From contig CAMPET010000081.1 of assembly GCA_946803715.1 (NCBI GenBank), positions 1 through 64,000 on the forward strand: DNA of 64,000 nucleotides. Direction: 5' to 3'. Position 1 is the first letter of the stretch. The number at the start of each line of letters is the position of its first letter. Below, in pieces: positions 24,087 to 35,299 of the stretch. This stretch comes from Beroe ovata (taxonomy: Eukaryota; Ctenophora; Nuda; Beroida; Beroidae). The translations under genes and the position numbers were made by a program. Below the pieces are notes generated by a model. That model made no database searches and was not told the DNA's origin. It worked only from the letters and a program-made list of their open reading frames with translations.

Positions 24087-24119
24087 NNNNNNNNNNNNNN
24101 NNNNNNNNNNNNNNNNNNN
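24087..24119. other. Assembly gap (33 N)
   Basis: A run of 33 undetermined bases. Confidence 1.
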
Positions 24120-24207
24120 GCTCACTCAGAATTATTAAATCATCTCTGAAAAAATCTATGATCGAATTTAACCCTTCTGATCCACACGTGGATCATTTGC
24201 CGCCCGC

Positions 24208-24345
24208 ATGTTATATCTGTCCACTGTTTCACTTTCTTGCGCGCGGCGCGCACGCCTTGACGCCTTCACATTCATCGAAGGCATGTTTCGGCCTTCGATG
24301 AAGGCGCGCGCGCCGCGCGCAATTCAAGAAGTGGACAGATAACAT
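24208..24345. mobile_element. Foldback element, GC-rich hairpin
   Basis: Inverted arms: ATGTTATATCTGTCCACT at the left and AGTGGACAGATAACAT at the right, continuing inward as TTCTTGCGCGCGGCGCGC and its approximate complement, with an inner hairpin CATCGAAGGC...GCCTTCGATG. No coding content. Confidence 0.85.
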
Positions 24346-25564
24346 CCGGCAATGGATCACAGGGTTCATTTTAGGCGACCTTTGCGCGGCGCCTTGGCCT
24401 TCTGATCCACGTGCAGTTGGTGGTGCTTCTCTGGGGCCGGGGTTGCAAGTCAAAATTCAGTGACCTTCCTGAGCTGAATCGGGAATCCTGAAATCCATGC
24501 CACCTTCACAAACTGCACTTAACTAATTCAACATGACATTATGTCACGTGGATCACGAGCGGGTCCAATTTGACCTTAGGGAAGCGCATGTGGATCAGAA
24601 ACTTATTCTCGTGGCTTGCATCAGCGGTCTAGCATCGCCAGACAAATCTGCTATAAAAGAAGTGGAATTATGATTTATGCATGTGGCGCCGACTAAAGCG
24701 TGATTTATTCTAATACCACATTTATTCTACTACCATCTATAGGGTAACCGCTGATGATTCACAGTTTCGATTCTTCCCTCTCTTACGCCAATCCTTGGAT
24801 AAGAAAATCGATATCCAGTATAATACCCATACACCTCTATAGATGAGACTTTGGATTGGGATATTCTACTAAAATAATTAAGTAGTAGCTCCACTCCATC
24901 TGAAAGTAGGGAGTAGTCTTATACAAGTGACCTAGCATTGTGAAAAAGTGGATCCATGTGTAATTTGTTTACGGTTTCAAGCTACCTTCAGCAAGTACAT
25001 ACCACATCATGATCCTGATTCCTGTCAGTGACATTTGACACCACTTGAAAACCCAGAGCATGTAAAACATGGCATTTTTGACACCACTTGAGAATGAAAA
25101 TTTAGAATAGCCAATTGCAATCAAGACTATCGTTTCAGTAACATTGTTTTGTAACTACTTCTTGAAAAGATATACCTATATCAGAAAAGAAAGATTTGTA
25201 ACCTTCGAGAAAATAGGATAGCCCTATGTAAGAGATCAGAATATCAGGAGTTGTTCAGACTTAACTGTGACGCAAACCATATTGAAATGCCATCTGATAA
25301 TTGGTCTCAGCCATGAAACTTTTAGTAAAGACCACTCAATAACTGTGTTTTATTTGTGATAGGCTCACGTTCAAGCACTTTGTGAACCCTTGTCTTTGAC
25401 ACACTTGTTTATATATAGGCATGCAATGTACCTACAGCTCGAGAAATGATTTGTTGCCTGCACACCTGCATCAACTGTTGCAATGTAATCAAATCAATAA
25501 TCTCAAATTAGAATATCCAATAAATGCTGAATACTTATGTCTTTGTCAATATATTTGATAGGAT
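24346..25564. other. Intergenic before the two-span protein
   Basis: Repeat-rich at its left end: GCATCAGCGGTCT-AGCATCGC at about 24618 recurs near 61618. The rest is AT-rich without a recognised exon; upstream exons of the next gene could be hidden here. Confidence 0.5.
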
Positions 25565-27291
25565 ATGGTATGCTCTGGTTGTGATGGAAACACAGATATC
25601 ATACCAGGATATGATCCTGAAGTGAGTGTGAAACGATTGAACAACCACCATCTGTACTCATATGTGATATTTTGTAAAGGATGTTCACCCATTTTTGATA
25701 TAATATACTAACTCTTTACTTCTTCTAGGTCGAAAATAAGAGAATGAATAAAATCATTAATACATTTTTCATTATTCAACTATGGTGTATACCAATTGCT
25801 GCTGTCATCGTCGGGTTTTTTGTCATGAGACCTGGCGTTGCAATGTCTCGGTTTGAAACAGGTTAGCGACGATTCACTAGGTACTTAGGCATATTTCATG
25901 ATGCTTGAGCTTCAAGTAGAAACGCTTTAAGGTAAGGTGTGTGAAAGAGGGATCTTCTGGTAATCAAGATGAACCAGCAGTGGCCAGTGTTGTAACGAAT
26001 ATTTTACCCTTTTACTATCAAAGGTAGAGATTATAGAATTCTGCTTCAATTCACTGTGAATTTCCAGGAAACTGTACCCTGACACGACTAGACTTTAAAA
26101 AGGAAGTATCATGTAGCTGTGGTAAGAACTGTAAATCTTACTATCCTTGCTATACCTTGATTGGAGAGTACACTTCTGCATATTCTAGTGAGGTCTTTCC
26201 ATCAGAGGTTTACCAAGACATTTGGGACAAACTAGAGGGTAAGCTGTTGATGATTTTCATGAATTACCCTGGTTCCGAACTTTCCCTCAGATTTTTCCCT
26301 CCAAACCGCCTTTTTTGTTTTACAAAAAGGCATTGGAGACATACCACCTTTCTTACGATCCCTCCATAGCCAATCAAAGGCCTCCATTTTTGGCCCGTCA
26401 GCCAATCAGAGGTCGTGTTGTAACCATGGATGAATGAAAATTCGACTTGAAACGCCGCAAAGTTATTTTCTGTGTTGTTGATTTTTAAAGAATTATAGTG
26501 CACCGCACTATTTTTTACTCAACAGGCGTCGTTGTTCAATCAGGTAAGTAAATCGCAAATATCTGACAACAATGCCTAGGATAACGCATGGTAAACGAAA
26601 CAAATCCGTAGAACAAACGACCAACTGAATTCAACGGCAATCAAAATCTTTGACGTCGTACGCACGTGTGAGAGGTCACGTGACTACGCCGCGCACCCGC
26701 CATCTCGAATCTTACGCGATATTTCATTTATTCATGTGACTGCTGCCTTCCTGATGGGGGAGGGAAATAAAGTGCTTGTCTAACGAGAATGCAAGCACAA
26801 TTCTTGTTTAGTTTGAGAAAGGGTAGCTACAGGTTGCAATATAGTTTTATAATTCAGGGTGTGCATTCAAAAGCTGCCAAAGAGATAAAAGCGAGAACTA
26901 CAAAAATGTACATGCCAGCATTTTCAAACTGTATGAAACGATGGGCTTTGATACTGGGGAGCTTGAAGAAAAGATTGATGGGGCCACTACCCCTGGATCA
27001 ACTGTTGATGATTTGGATAGCTCTGAGTCAAGAAGTTGCTGGGGTGACAAGAAAGGCAGCAGTGTTTTTGAATCGATCGATGCATCTCTTTGGATTGGTT
27101 GTGGTGCAATACCTCTAATATATCTGGTACTAATGATCCTGCTGTTTGCACGATTCGGAACCCCTGCTGCTAAGACCGCCAGCTTGAGGATGGCATTCCT
27201 ACCAGTGTTTCTCATCTTAGATTACAAGGGGACATGTCATATCATTTGCCATCGGCAGAACCCTTGTTCACGTGGTTATAGTTGCAGTTGA
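25565..27291 (+). CDS. Two-membrane-span protein with Cys-rich ectodomain (KCNMB-like topology)
   Basis: Five exons in phase, 270 residues: 25565-25621, 25729-25861, 26068-26238, 26526-26543 (only 18 bp) and 26858-27291. Topology seen: a first hydrophobic span (about residues 27-55, FFIIQLWCIPIAAVIVGFFV), a loop with paired cysteines (CTL..., VSCSCGKNCKSYYPC, GCAFKSC, SCWGDK), a second span (about 210-235, LWIGCGAIPLIYLVLMILLF) and a cytosolic tail. Two spans with a Cys-rich loop holding a CSCG-C-YPC pattern resemble the beta subunits of BK channels (KCNMB) and the insect TipE group; the resemblance is in layout and a few residues only, so a role as a channel auxiliary subunit is a hypothesis. 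The start codon is uncertain: ATG lies 3 bases after an acceptor-like GATAG, and earlier coding exons are possible. Confidence 0.5.
26330..26795. repeat. Composite dispersed repeat inside an intron
   Basis: The left part (26366-26420, CATAGCCAATCAAAGG and CAGCCAATCAGAGG) matches 20375-20440 in the same orientation; the right part (26460-26795) matches 8465-8700 in reverse orientation. The 18-bp exon at 26526-26543 lies inside it, which lowers confidence in that exon. Confidence 0.7.
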
Positions 27292-27672
27292 TTACTTCTT
27301 TATTTAAGGTGTAACTATTGTAGCTATACTTATAATTGCAGTATTATCCTTCAAGAACCCTATTTTTTTCAATCAGAATAACTTTTTATCAGAATTATTA
27401 TTTTTTGATTACGTAATAAACTGCATTCGTATACTTTGTAGAATTTTTTGTCTCCTTACACATTTTCAGTCACGGAGTGTTTTACTTTTTTCGATGTGAA
27501 CACATTTTTGATGAGTTTATCATGCTGGGAGGCACTTTTATTATCGATACCTAAGATTGTACTATCATGCTTATTATTAACATCAAGATATTTTCTAATA
27601 TAGAAATGTTGTCATTCGTCTGCATCACTACAACAATCACCACTATTAATTAGCAAATAATTCGCTAGGCCT
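27292..27672. other. Short intergenic spacer
   Basis: AT-rich, no feature recognised beyond the flanks of the two neighbouring plus-strand genes. Confidence 0.6.
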
Positions 27673-29053
27673 ATGATAGTTGCTGAAAGCCTCTCGGCTG
27701 TACTCCACAGCATTTTGTGCCATTATGAATCTTGTCAGCGCTGTGAGGAAACACTCATAGAGGAAATCCTTAGTCCAATTTTAGTGAAAACATTCTCTAA
27801 ACTGAAGGGGAAAACACAACCATCATCCGAAACATTCCATCAATGTGAAGGAGGTGATCTCAAGGGAGGCCTACAGAAACTCCTGAATGAGATCTCGCAG
27901 TCTCCTGCAGCTAAACTCGATTCAAAAGAGGCTGTTATTAAACTAGAGTCTCCATCTGGTGCATCACCACAGGTATCCAGTGTATTGCAGAGTGAGGATC
28001 ATGGTCGATCACATCAGCATCCTCTTGTCACTTCTTGTGCTGTCGAAGACGCTGAAATCAGTATCATGGATTCCTGCGATTTGTCATCTATTGACATATC
28101 TAGTATGACATCAGTTGATGAGACCGTTGAGCGACACGGTGATCCAGAGGAAACGAAATCTACAGCTAATCCATCTGTGAACAGTCATGAATCAATCCCA
28201 AAACTCATTGGACGGGAAGCACTGAGAGATGCTTTTCTGAATAGAAACCAACGTCCCGAATCAGCTCAGACAAATAGCTCAGCTTCGCTGCATCAGTATT
28301 CATCAGATCTCAAGATATCGAGTGTGGCTGATAAGACATGCTTCTGCACTCATCCTAATACAGGCTGTGACAGTGTGGAGGTTAGTTCTATTTGGGTTTG
28401 ATGAATTCCTCAGAATCGATCCCCTACTGATACTGTTCTGTACCCAATGTCTAGTGTTACCCTTCGCCAATGGGCGATGTATTCGCCCTACCATAAAGTC
28501 ATAGAACAATAGAGATCGTAGATATAATCGAGAATGCCAACGTAATCGAATCTTTTGCGCCCCTCTACTCGGGTTTTGATACATGGGATATTATGTTCCC
28601 ACACTGTTTGTTTTCCAAGTTCCTACTCTATTCCTGATACTATCCCAATTCAGGACATCTTCACTAGAGTGACAGCTGTACAAGTGAACTCTGGTCGCTA
28701 CTGGAAGAGCGATGTCGAAGTGAGGGGTCATGTGGTTCGGCAGTACAACGCCACACCTTCCACTACTCTATTGTCATTGGCCGATAAAACTGGTAAGATA
28801 ATACCCCAATACCAAAAAGGAGGGTAAAATGTAGCTTGACCCCTCTGTAGGGTGTTTTGATGGATACGCACAAAATTTCATCTCTTATAATAAGTAATAA
28901 TGTAATATTCTTCTATGCTCACTTAACTGATGAACAATGAACATGATACTTGATAATACTCACGTTATACGCTACACTCACAATTCACATGCAAAAACAC
29001 TGACACAGCACACATACACACGCACATAAACAGTGCGTGTGTGTGTGGTTTAA

Positions 29054-29117
<64 letters not shown>

Positions 29118-32100
29118 ACACNCACACACAGACGCACATACACACAGACACACATACACACGCACACACACACGCACACACACACAGACGCCCATACACA
29201 CGCATAGACACCATACCAACACAGACGTGACACACAAACTGTGCATGTAACTCAGATCTTCTCTCAGGTATTGTACAGATAACTGTTAGAGGAGCACACA
29301 AGAATCTTTGTAATGAAATGACGAATGCAACCATAATATCTGTCCAGGTTAGCAATAAGTATAATAGGGTATAATACCTATAGTTCAAAATGCTGACGTG
29401 AGGCACTTAGTGACACGCCCTTTGTGTCAAGTTATGACCACATATCGTCGATTTTCAGGGGAGATGTGAACGGAGGAGAGGTCGATCCGATTTCGAGGTT
29501 GTGCTACACGCGTGGGAAAACATTTCATATGGTATCACTGATGTGACACCACATGAGAATGACAGGAAATTCTACAGAGAATCCATGAAAAGAGATGGTT
29601 GCAGGTCTTTGGGAAATGAACGTTATTCTGATTACCGAGTTCCTCGCAGCATCACTGAGGGGACATATCACAGTAACAGCAGCTGTGGTAGAGATAGTAT
29701 TCCTGTGGTCAGTCAAGCTGAGGTCGGAACGAGGAGTCAAGATGTAAAGTTCGTCTCCACAGATACGCGTAACTCGGAAACGTGTAATTTCTCTGTAAAT
29801 CGGCAGTGTAACTGTCAGGGAACGAATAGGTGTTGGGATACCACTGGCAGGGGATGTTCAACTCCTTCAAGCAACTCTGGAAGTGACAACATTCATGCTG
29901 TCTGTGATGATACTCATATGCGCTGTGTTTCAATTAACAATGATCATGAAAAGTGTGTAACGGCAAAGAAAACTCCGGCTCAAGATGTCGGGAAGCTCTT
30001 ACCCAATAGCAGGTACTATCAAATTGTGTTGCTGGAGCAACGACTCAATACAACAGCAGCATTGCTGCAATGTTGTGCTTTGTTTTTCCATGTTTCCGGA
30101 CATAGCTATGAAATAGGCCTATATTAGTAGTCCTATACTAGTCCTATAGTCTATACTGGTAGTCCTATCTTAGTAGTCCTATAGGTAGTAGGTACTAGTC
30201 TCGTTTATATTGACCGAAAAGTCTGCTGACTGACATCATTGTTATTGGCCGTTTTCAGTTCATTCAGGAACAGTATAATCAGTGTAATTACCAGGGCCCC
30301 CCTATCAGTATAATCAGTGTAATTACCAGGGCCCCTCTATCAGTATAATCAGTGTAATTACCAGGGCCCCCATATCTGAGGTATACGCTCCTGTAGTGTA
30401 CCTTGAGGACATCTCTAGCTACACGGACTGTAACGTGGTTACTTGGGGCGAAATCTCCACCGATACAAAACGGAGCTCCGCTGTTTTGTTGTGGTCTAAT
30501 CTCAGAGTGGAACTGCACTTCCCAGACCATTACAAGCCCAGGTTTTTGTGCAGTATAAAAATGCTGTGTTTCCATGTTCTGTAGTTCCTTCCATCACACG
30601 TGTTTTCATGATTGGGACAAGCGCAGTCTCACGGAATTTGTTGCAGTTTAGAAAGCGGAATGGTGATTGTGAAAGGAAAGCCTGTACGTGTAAAGCCACT
30701 CTGTATTTGTGTAGTTGACATGCATAGACTCTTCTACAAGCTTACTCCCTGCCTCAATTTTCTCTCTTACAACGGTTTAAACAAGGTAATCTCAATTTTC
30801 GATCATCGATCTTTATGATTGTCTTAGAGAGCAAGTTTAAAACGTTTAAGTAAGACGATAAGCTTTAAGTCAGAATCTTTCGACTGTTATCGTCAGCTTA
30901 AGATGGAGGATGAGAGGATGGTTATGATGACCTTTCTGCAGTCAATATTTTGCCATGTGATTAGAATCGGAATTTCGCACATAAACGTCACGCGCGGCGA
31001 CTTTTTGCTGAATATGAGCGCTCCACTTAATAATTTTTTCGCGCGCGTATATTATTGCATTGGCGCGCGCCATGCGCACCAATGCAATATTCGATCGTCT
31101 TCTGCTTGAATCGAAGATGAAGTGTGCGAAACTGTTTGACGACCTACTTGATCAGGTAACAACAAACAAACATGCGCAGGCGTGAAAACAGCGAAAGCAT
31201 TGGTTATAGACAGGACTGTACTATGAAACAGTACAATTTTGAAATTTCGTTAACCACAACATGGTTGCCACAACAATATGGTTGCCATGCCGGCTGAAGC
31301 TTCTTTGGGAGGGGTTGCAAATGTTTTTGACCACTTGGCAGCCTTTCTCTATTTTCATTGGTAGTATTCATTAGTCAATCGCTGCCACGTGATCTAAATA
31401 TTAGGAACCCCTCCCCAAGAAAACCATTCTCTATTGTATCTGCTATGACCGCACGGATAGTGAAAGTGGTCCTATCTGCAAAGTGCAATGATATTAGGCT
31501 TCGAACACTGGTAACTAATGCGGTTATGTGATTGAGAAAGTCATGTTTATATAGCGCGGTTGCCCTCAGTTTCAAATGATGTATTCTATTCCCCAGCAAA
31601 ACACCCACCCAACTCCAAATACGTGTGTTTGACTTCTCCACCCGATCCCCCTAACTTCCACTCGATGCTCGTTCGCGCGGCGCTACTGTCAATAGCTTTC
31701 ACCTAGCTGAAAAATGAAAATTGAAAATTCTTGTTGAACCCATCTTTTAATTGTGACTGTTGATAATTTCAGAGAGGACGCGGTCCTTTGAAATTGGTCG
31801 AATCTTTCCCCAAGTTAACGAATGGCGGAGATTTGGAACATTACCATGGTAGCTGTGTTATGATGAGGAGTAAAGTACTGGACATCACTACAGATACGTC
31901 TGATTTCAAACGTGAGTCATACTGATTTGTGTTACTAATGTCACTGACCCCTTACGATTATAATGATCTCAATGATATGATGTATANTTTTCCATGTTTC
32001 CGGACATAGCTATGAAATAGGCCTATATTAGTAGTCCTATACTAGTCCTATAGTCTATACTGGTAGTCCTATCTTAGTAGTCCTATAGGTAGTAGGTACT

Positions 32101-34416
32101 AGTCTCGTTTATATTGACCGAAAAGTCTGCTGACTGACATCATTGTTATTGGCCGTTTTCAGTTCATTCAGGAACAGTATAATCAGTGTAATTACCAGGG
32201 CCCCCCTATCAGTATAATCAGTGTAATTACCAGGGCCCCTCTATCAGTATAATCAGTGTAATTACCAGGGCCCCCATATCTGAGGTATACGCTCCTGTAG
32301 TGTACCTTGAGGACATCTCTAGCTACACGGACTGTAACGTGGTTACTTGGGGCGAAATCTCCACCGATACAAAACGGAGCTCCGCTGTTTTGTTGTGGTC
32401 TAATCTCAGAGTGGAACTGCACTTCCCAGACCATTACAAGCCCAGGTTTTTGTGCAGTATAAAAATGCTGTGTTTCCATGTTCTGTAGTTCCTTCCATCA
32501 CACGTGTTTTCATGATTGGGACAAGCGCAGTCTCACGGAATTTGTTGCAGTTTAGAAAGCGGAATGGTGATTGTGAAAGGAAAGCCTGTACGTGTAAAGC
32601 CACTCTGTATTTGTGTAGTTGACATGCATAGACTCTTCTACAAGCTTACTCCCTGCCTCAATTTTCTCTCTTACAACGGTTTAAACAAGGTAATCTCAAT
32701 TTTCGATCATCGATCTTTGTGATTGTCTTAGAGAGCATGTTTAAAACGCTTAAGTAAGACGATAAGCTTTAAGTCAGAAACTTTCGACTGTTATCGTCAG
32801 CTTAAGATGGAGGATGAGAGGATGATCATCATTCTGCAGTCAATATTTTGTCATTTGATTTGAATCAAAATTTTGCACATAAACGTCACGCGCGGTGACG
32901 TTTTGGTGAATATGTGCGCACCACTTAATAATTTTTTCGCGCGCCGCGCGAATATTGCATTGCATATCATGGCGCCATGCCAATGCAATATTCGATCGTC
33001 TTCTGCTTGAATCGAAGATGAAGTGTGTGAAACTGTTTGACGACCTACTTGACGACCCACAAACATGCGCCGGTGCGAAAACAGCGAGAGAATTGGTTAT
33101 AAACAGGGCTGTACTATGAAACAGTGCAATCTTGAAATTTCGTTAACCATGGTTGTCACAAGAATATGGTTGCCTCGCCGGCTGAAGCTTCTTGTGGAGG
33201 GGTTCCGAATGTTTTGGACCACGTGCAGCCTTTCTCTATTTTCATTCCCCGCCAAAACACTCACCCAACTCCAAATACGTGTTTGACACTTCCCCCCCCC
33301 CATTCCCCCAAACTTCCACTCGATACTCGTTCGCGCGTGCCTACTGTTAAAAAATGTAATAGCTTTCACCTTGCTGAAAAAATGGAAATTGAAAAAAAAT
33401 TGAAAATCATGATGAATCCATCTTTTAATTGTGACTGTTGATAATTTCAGAAAGGACGTGGTCCTTTGAAATTGGTTGAATCTTTCCCAAAGTTGATGAA
33501 TGGCGGAGATTTGGAACATCACCATGGTAACTGTGTTATGATGAGGAGTAAAGTGCTGGATATCACCTCAGATACGTCTGATTTCAAACGTGAGTCGTAC
33601 TGATTTGTGTTACTAATGTCACTGACCCCTTACGATTATAATGATCTCAATGATATGATGTATAGGTACACTGAACAGACACATGTCATATTATGTAATT
33701 GAGTGATTGCTGGTTTGTGTTCGCTGGCTATAGATTAAAACAGGGTGTAATGACGGAACTATGACCCCAGGTTTGGGAAAAGGAAGGTTGGTATGTGCTG
33801 ATAGAGTGGTTGTGCACTTCAGTTTCATTCCCTCAATTGTCACCGTCTCCCAAGTCAGAGCTAACGATCAGGTTTGCGAAGTCTACATTTCATATGCGGC
33901 TGATTTTTACATTTGCGGGTAATTTTTCTCATTTGCATGTTTTTAAATTTGCGGATGATTTTTTACAGAAGTGGCAGAATGCGCCAGTGCTCCACTCATC
34001 TTCATTGAGTGGAGGACAGTTCCAATCTTAACCAGTTGATCTCCTCAGGTTGTGGTGATCGGCAAAGTGGACAACAAATCCGATGGGAAAGAAGTGCCGG
34101 GACTGACAATAGAGTTTCTGCAATTAATACCGTGGGTGTTCCGTTGCTCTTCGTGCGAGCTACATTTCTCCATTTGCTTCCACTGCATGCTATGACTAGA
34201 GCAATTATTATAGTTGTCCTTAGCTGCGACTTGAACATTTATCATTTTATCCAAATCAGGAATGCGAATGTGGACGGTCTGATAGGTTTCAACAATACTG
34301 CCCTGTTCGAAGTCTTTCGTCAGGTTGTCATTGAATCCTTGAACAACTGTTCCAACACGGTAAGGCGCGGCCAGGAGAATGAAGATCCTTGGGATTTCCT
34401 CAATAGTCGCGGTTAG
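27673..34416 (+). CDS. Putative OB-fold single-stranded DNA-binding protein
   Basis: Exons in phase: 27673-28380, 28654-28792, 29268-29347, 29459-30012, 30365-30541, 30647-30785, 31773-31911, then 33969-34018 and from 34049. The first exon is a 236-residue Ser/Thr-rich disordered region. Exons 2-4 read as an OB-fold (VTAVQVNSGRYWKSDVEVRG, LLSLADKTGIVQITVRGA, DFEVVLHAWENIS). Exons 5-7 look like further beta-rich domains. Near the end VVVIGKVDNKSDGKEVPG is followed by FRCSSCELHFSICFHC, a C-x2-C-x6-C-x2-C zinc knuckle, then NANVDGLIGFNNTALFEVF, as in the zinc-containing OB domain of RPA1-type proteins. RPA-like candidates such as SHLD2, MEIOB or RADX fit in layout; I cannot choose. Exons 5-7 are repeated at 32269-32445, 32551-32689 and 33451-33589 because of the duplicated block. 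Splicing after 34049 is unresolved (frame stop at 34195 or 34416). Confidence 0.5.
29043..29200. repeat. (CA)n microsatellite with one N
   Basis: Long CA/TG-type dinucleotide run with interruptions inside an intron; an isolated N at 29122 lies in it, so its length is uncertain. Confidence 0.97.
30084..33663. repeat. Head-to-tail duplication of about 1.7-1.9 kb with an N at the junction
   Basis: 30084-31986 and 31988-33663 are copies. The first copy ends with ATGATATGATGTATA directly before the N at 31987; the second copy starts with the first base after it and continues past the same ATGATATGATGTATA into unique sequence. The first 700 or so bases look identical; later parts differ, with about 12 changes in 139 bases of the last exon. 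The first copy has about 225 extra bases near 31360-31590. Each copy also carries three tandem 30-bp units with CAGTATAATCAGTGTAATTA. Confidence 0.95.
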
Positions 34417-35094
34417 TATTTTCCATGCTGACTCTTTGTTCCAAGAATATTAACTACCTTTCTTTTTGTCGTTTTCAGTTATTTGTTTATCATTATCTAA
34501 ACGTTACCTATCACCACGATAATAACGTAATTTATATTCAAGTTCACCTTCTTAACTTTTATTGTTTTTAATCATGGTTATTTCAACTTTTTATTTACAT
34601 TTGTACTGAAATTTAGCTTCCACTTCCCGGAGGCTGGAGCAGGGACATGTCTTATTTTAATGCTTCGAATGTATATTTGGTTTTTTTAAATTGTTGTTGT
34701 TCCCAACTAAATCCATGTTATAATGACTAAACCATGAAATACCAGCTAAGATCTAACTGAGGTTGTTATGGTAGAATACCCTAAGCTAGAATAGGGTCAT
34801 TTGGGCCCGAGAGTCGGATGGGATTGAGTAGAGGTACCGGCTACATTCCATGATTATTCTCTTTCATCTCCCCAGCAATATAGTTTTTGGCAATAATCAT
34901 ATTGGTCAAAATCAAATTGATAAATCACTGTTTCTGAGAATCTGAGAGTCAAAAATTCTGGCTACCAGTACCACAGGGTCCTGCAGGTCAGCTTATCTGC
35001 TATCAATTTAAAATTAGTGACTGGTTGAAATGCGAAATTTAGACAGTCAATGGTATTTACACCGTCATAGAGCACAATTAATGACAATGATTAC

Positions 35095-35299
35095 TTTTCC
35101 CAAAACCAACTAATATTTCAATTTGGTTGTTTCTGTTCGCGGCATCTGGCGTTCTTTATTCTAAACTCTATGTTATGAAAAAGAACGCGGCATATTTGAC
35201 AGACTGCCGCCACATCATTAGAAAAAGCTGCAGTGTTTCTACAAGTGATGCCAGATGCCGCGAACAGAAACAACCAAATCCCATTTGGTTTTGGGAAAA
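35095..35299. mobile_element. Foldback (long-arm inverted-repeat) element
   Basis: Arms of about 55 bp: TTTTCCCAAAACCAA ... TTTGGTTGTTTCTGTTCGCG ... CATCTGGC on the left and GCCAGATGCCGCGAACAG ... TTTTGGGAAAA on the right. Open frames on both strands here are mirror products of the palindrome. Confidence 0.9.

Noticed and set aside
28965-29406. Several Val/Cys and His/Thr repeat open frames
   Set aside because: Translations of the (CA)n microsatellite in different frames.
33097-33525. 142-codon minus-strand open frame
   Set aside because: Antisense to the duplicated OB-fold intron and exon; no splice or homology support.
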